A DNA stretch of 64,000 nucleotides, taken from positions 310,001 to 374,000 of the forward strand of contig NZ_JAEEGA010000001.1 of the NCBI RefSeq assembly GCF_017829975.1, read 5' to 3'. Within the stretch, counting starts at the first letter, position 1; each line of letters opens with the position of its first letter. Positions 63,716 to 64,000 of this stretch are shown here, piece after piece. Under the pieces are notes generated by a model that worked only from the letters and a program-made list of their open reading frames with translations, had not been told where the DNA came from and made no database searches. The translations under genes were made by a program, and so were the position numbers. The DNA comes from Vagococcus allomyrinae. GTDB lineage: Bacteria > Bacillota > Bacilli > Lactobacillales > Vagococcaceae.

Positions 63716-64000
63716 ATGAAGCAAATGAAATTAAAATTTTGTTATTTAACAATTCTTGTTTTGCTCGTTTCTATTTTAACGGGATGCAGTAAAGCCAGTT
63801 TAGCAGAACAAGATATTTTGGAACGAACCCAAAGCAGTAATAAAATTATTTGGGGCGTTAAGAATGATACGCGACTATTTGGTTTGATGAACATAGAAAC
63901 GCGAAAAGTCGAAGGGTTTGATATCGATATTGCCAAAGCCTTAACAACGGAAATATTAGGCGAAACGGGTGAAGCTGAATTTATTGAAGTGACGTCCAAA
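63716..64000 (+). CDS. Amino-acid-binding lipoprotein, 3' partial
   Basis: The first 95 residues of a binding protein that runs off the window. A lipoprotein signal with lipobox LTGC is followed by IIWGVKNDTRLFGLMNIETRKVEGFDIDIAKALTTEILG, the usual start of the SBP_bac_3 fold. AAGGAGGG precedes the ATG. It belongs with the preceding ATPase in one importer; the permease is presumably further downstream. Confidence 0.85.
   Translation, partial: MKQMKLKFCYLTILVLLVSILTGCSKASLAEQDILERTQSSNKIIWGVKNDTRLFGLMNIETRKVEGFDIDIAKALTTEILGETGEAEFIEVTSK

Overview
The window is a chromosomal segment from a low-GC Gram-positive bacterium, most likely of the order Lactobacillales and possibly of the Enterococcus/Vagococcus group. 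Reasons: strong AGGAGG-type ribosome binding sites, an LPXTG surface protein, several lipobox proteins, FabK-type enoyl-ACP reductase, YesMN-type two-component regulation, cre-like sites, and many genes in short operons separated by intrinsic terminators. I see no rRNA, no standard tRNA, no CRISPR array, no phage and no intact insertion sequence. The genus is an inference from gene content only.

Layout. 1-1500: small hypothetical genes. 1684-4744: an overlapping four-gene operon (ROK regulator, hexapeptide acetyltransferase, Cof-type HAD hydrolase, second acetyltransferase). 4795-7742: a yybP-ykoY manganese riboswitch controlling a P-type Mn/Ca ATPase. 7870-11110: a hypothetical protein, an LPXTG protein and an OppA-like lipoprotein. 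11259-15095: 6-phospho-beta-glucosidase, GntR regulator and PTS EIIC. 15226-19908: a 30-aa membrane peptide, a MITE-like repeat, then xylBA and divergent xylR. 19954-24793: fabK, a hypothetical gene, and a PTS EIIC / unknown / GntR unit with a perfect 20-bp operator palindrome. 24961-26914: formaldehyde detoxification pair (class III alcohol dehydrogenase and S-formylglutathione hydrolase). 27034-32655: a Fur-boxed siderophore uptake operon ending in an exporter-type ABC protein, with one permease apparently frameshifted.

33900-48303 is a glycan locus. A YesN/YesM two-component system and a YesL-like protein are divergent from an LplB/YtcP/LipO-type ABC importer followed by GH29, GH38 and GH3 glycosidases. 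This looks like capture of fucosylated, mannosylated oligosaccharides (probably host or fungal glycans) with sequential trimming after import. 48474-58412 is a mixed region: orphan MazE/AbrB-like protein, two aldo/keto reductases, a second MITE-like copy next to a TetR gene lacking its DNA-binding half, a DUF3114-like protein, a DIP1984-like protein, a MerR-type regulator, a lipoprotein, class I aldolase, nitroreductase and a membrane-anchored hydrolase.

58480-61462 is a lysine-riboswitch-controlled operon (dapF, dapH-type acetyltransferase, acetyl-diaminopimelate deacetylase). It is followed by a PanT-like ECF S component, a minus-strand transcript containing a tRNA-like fold without a recognisable anticodon arm, and the start of an amino-acid ABC transporter that runs off the window.

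The least explained items are the tRNA-like RNA at 62359-62448, the paired MITE-like repeats with the disrupted TetR gene, the 30-aa membrane peptide, the structured intergenic stretch at 53890-54065, and the ATG-TAA start-stop element behind the manganese riboswitch.
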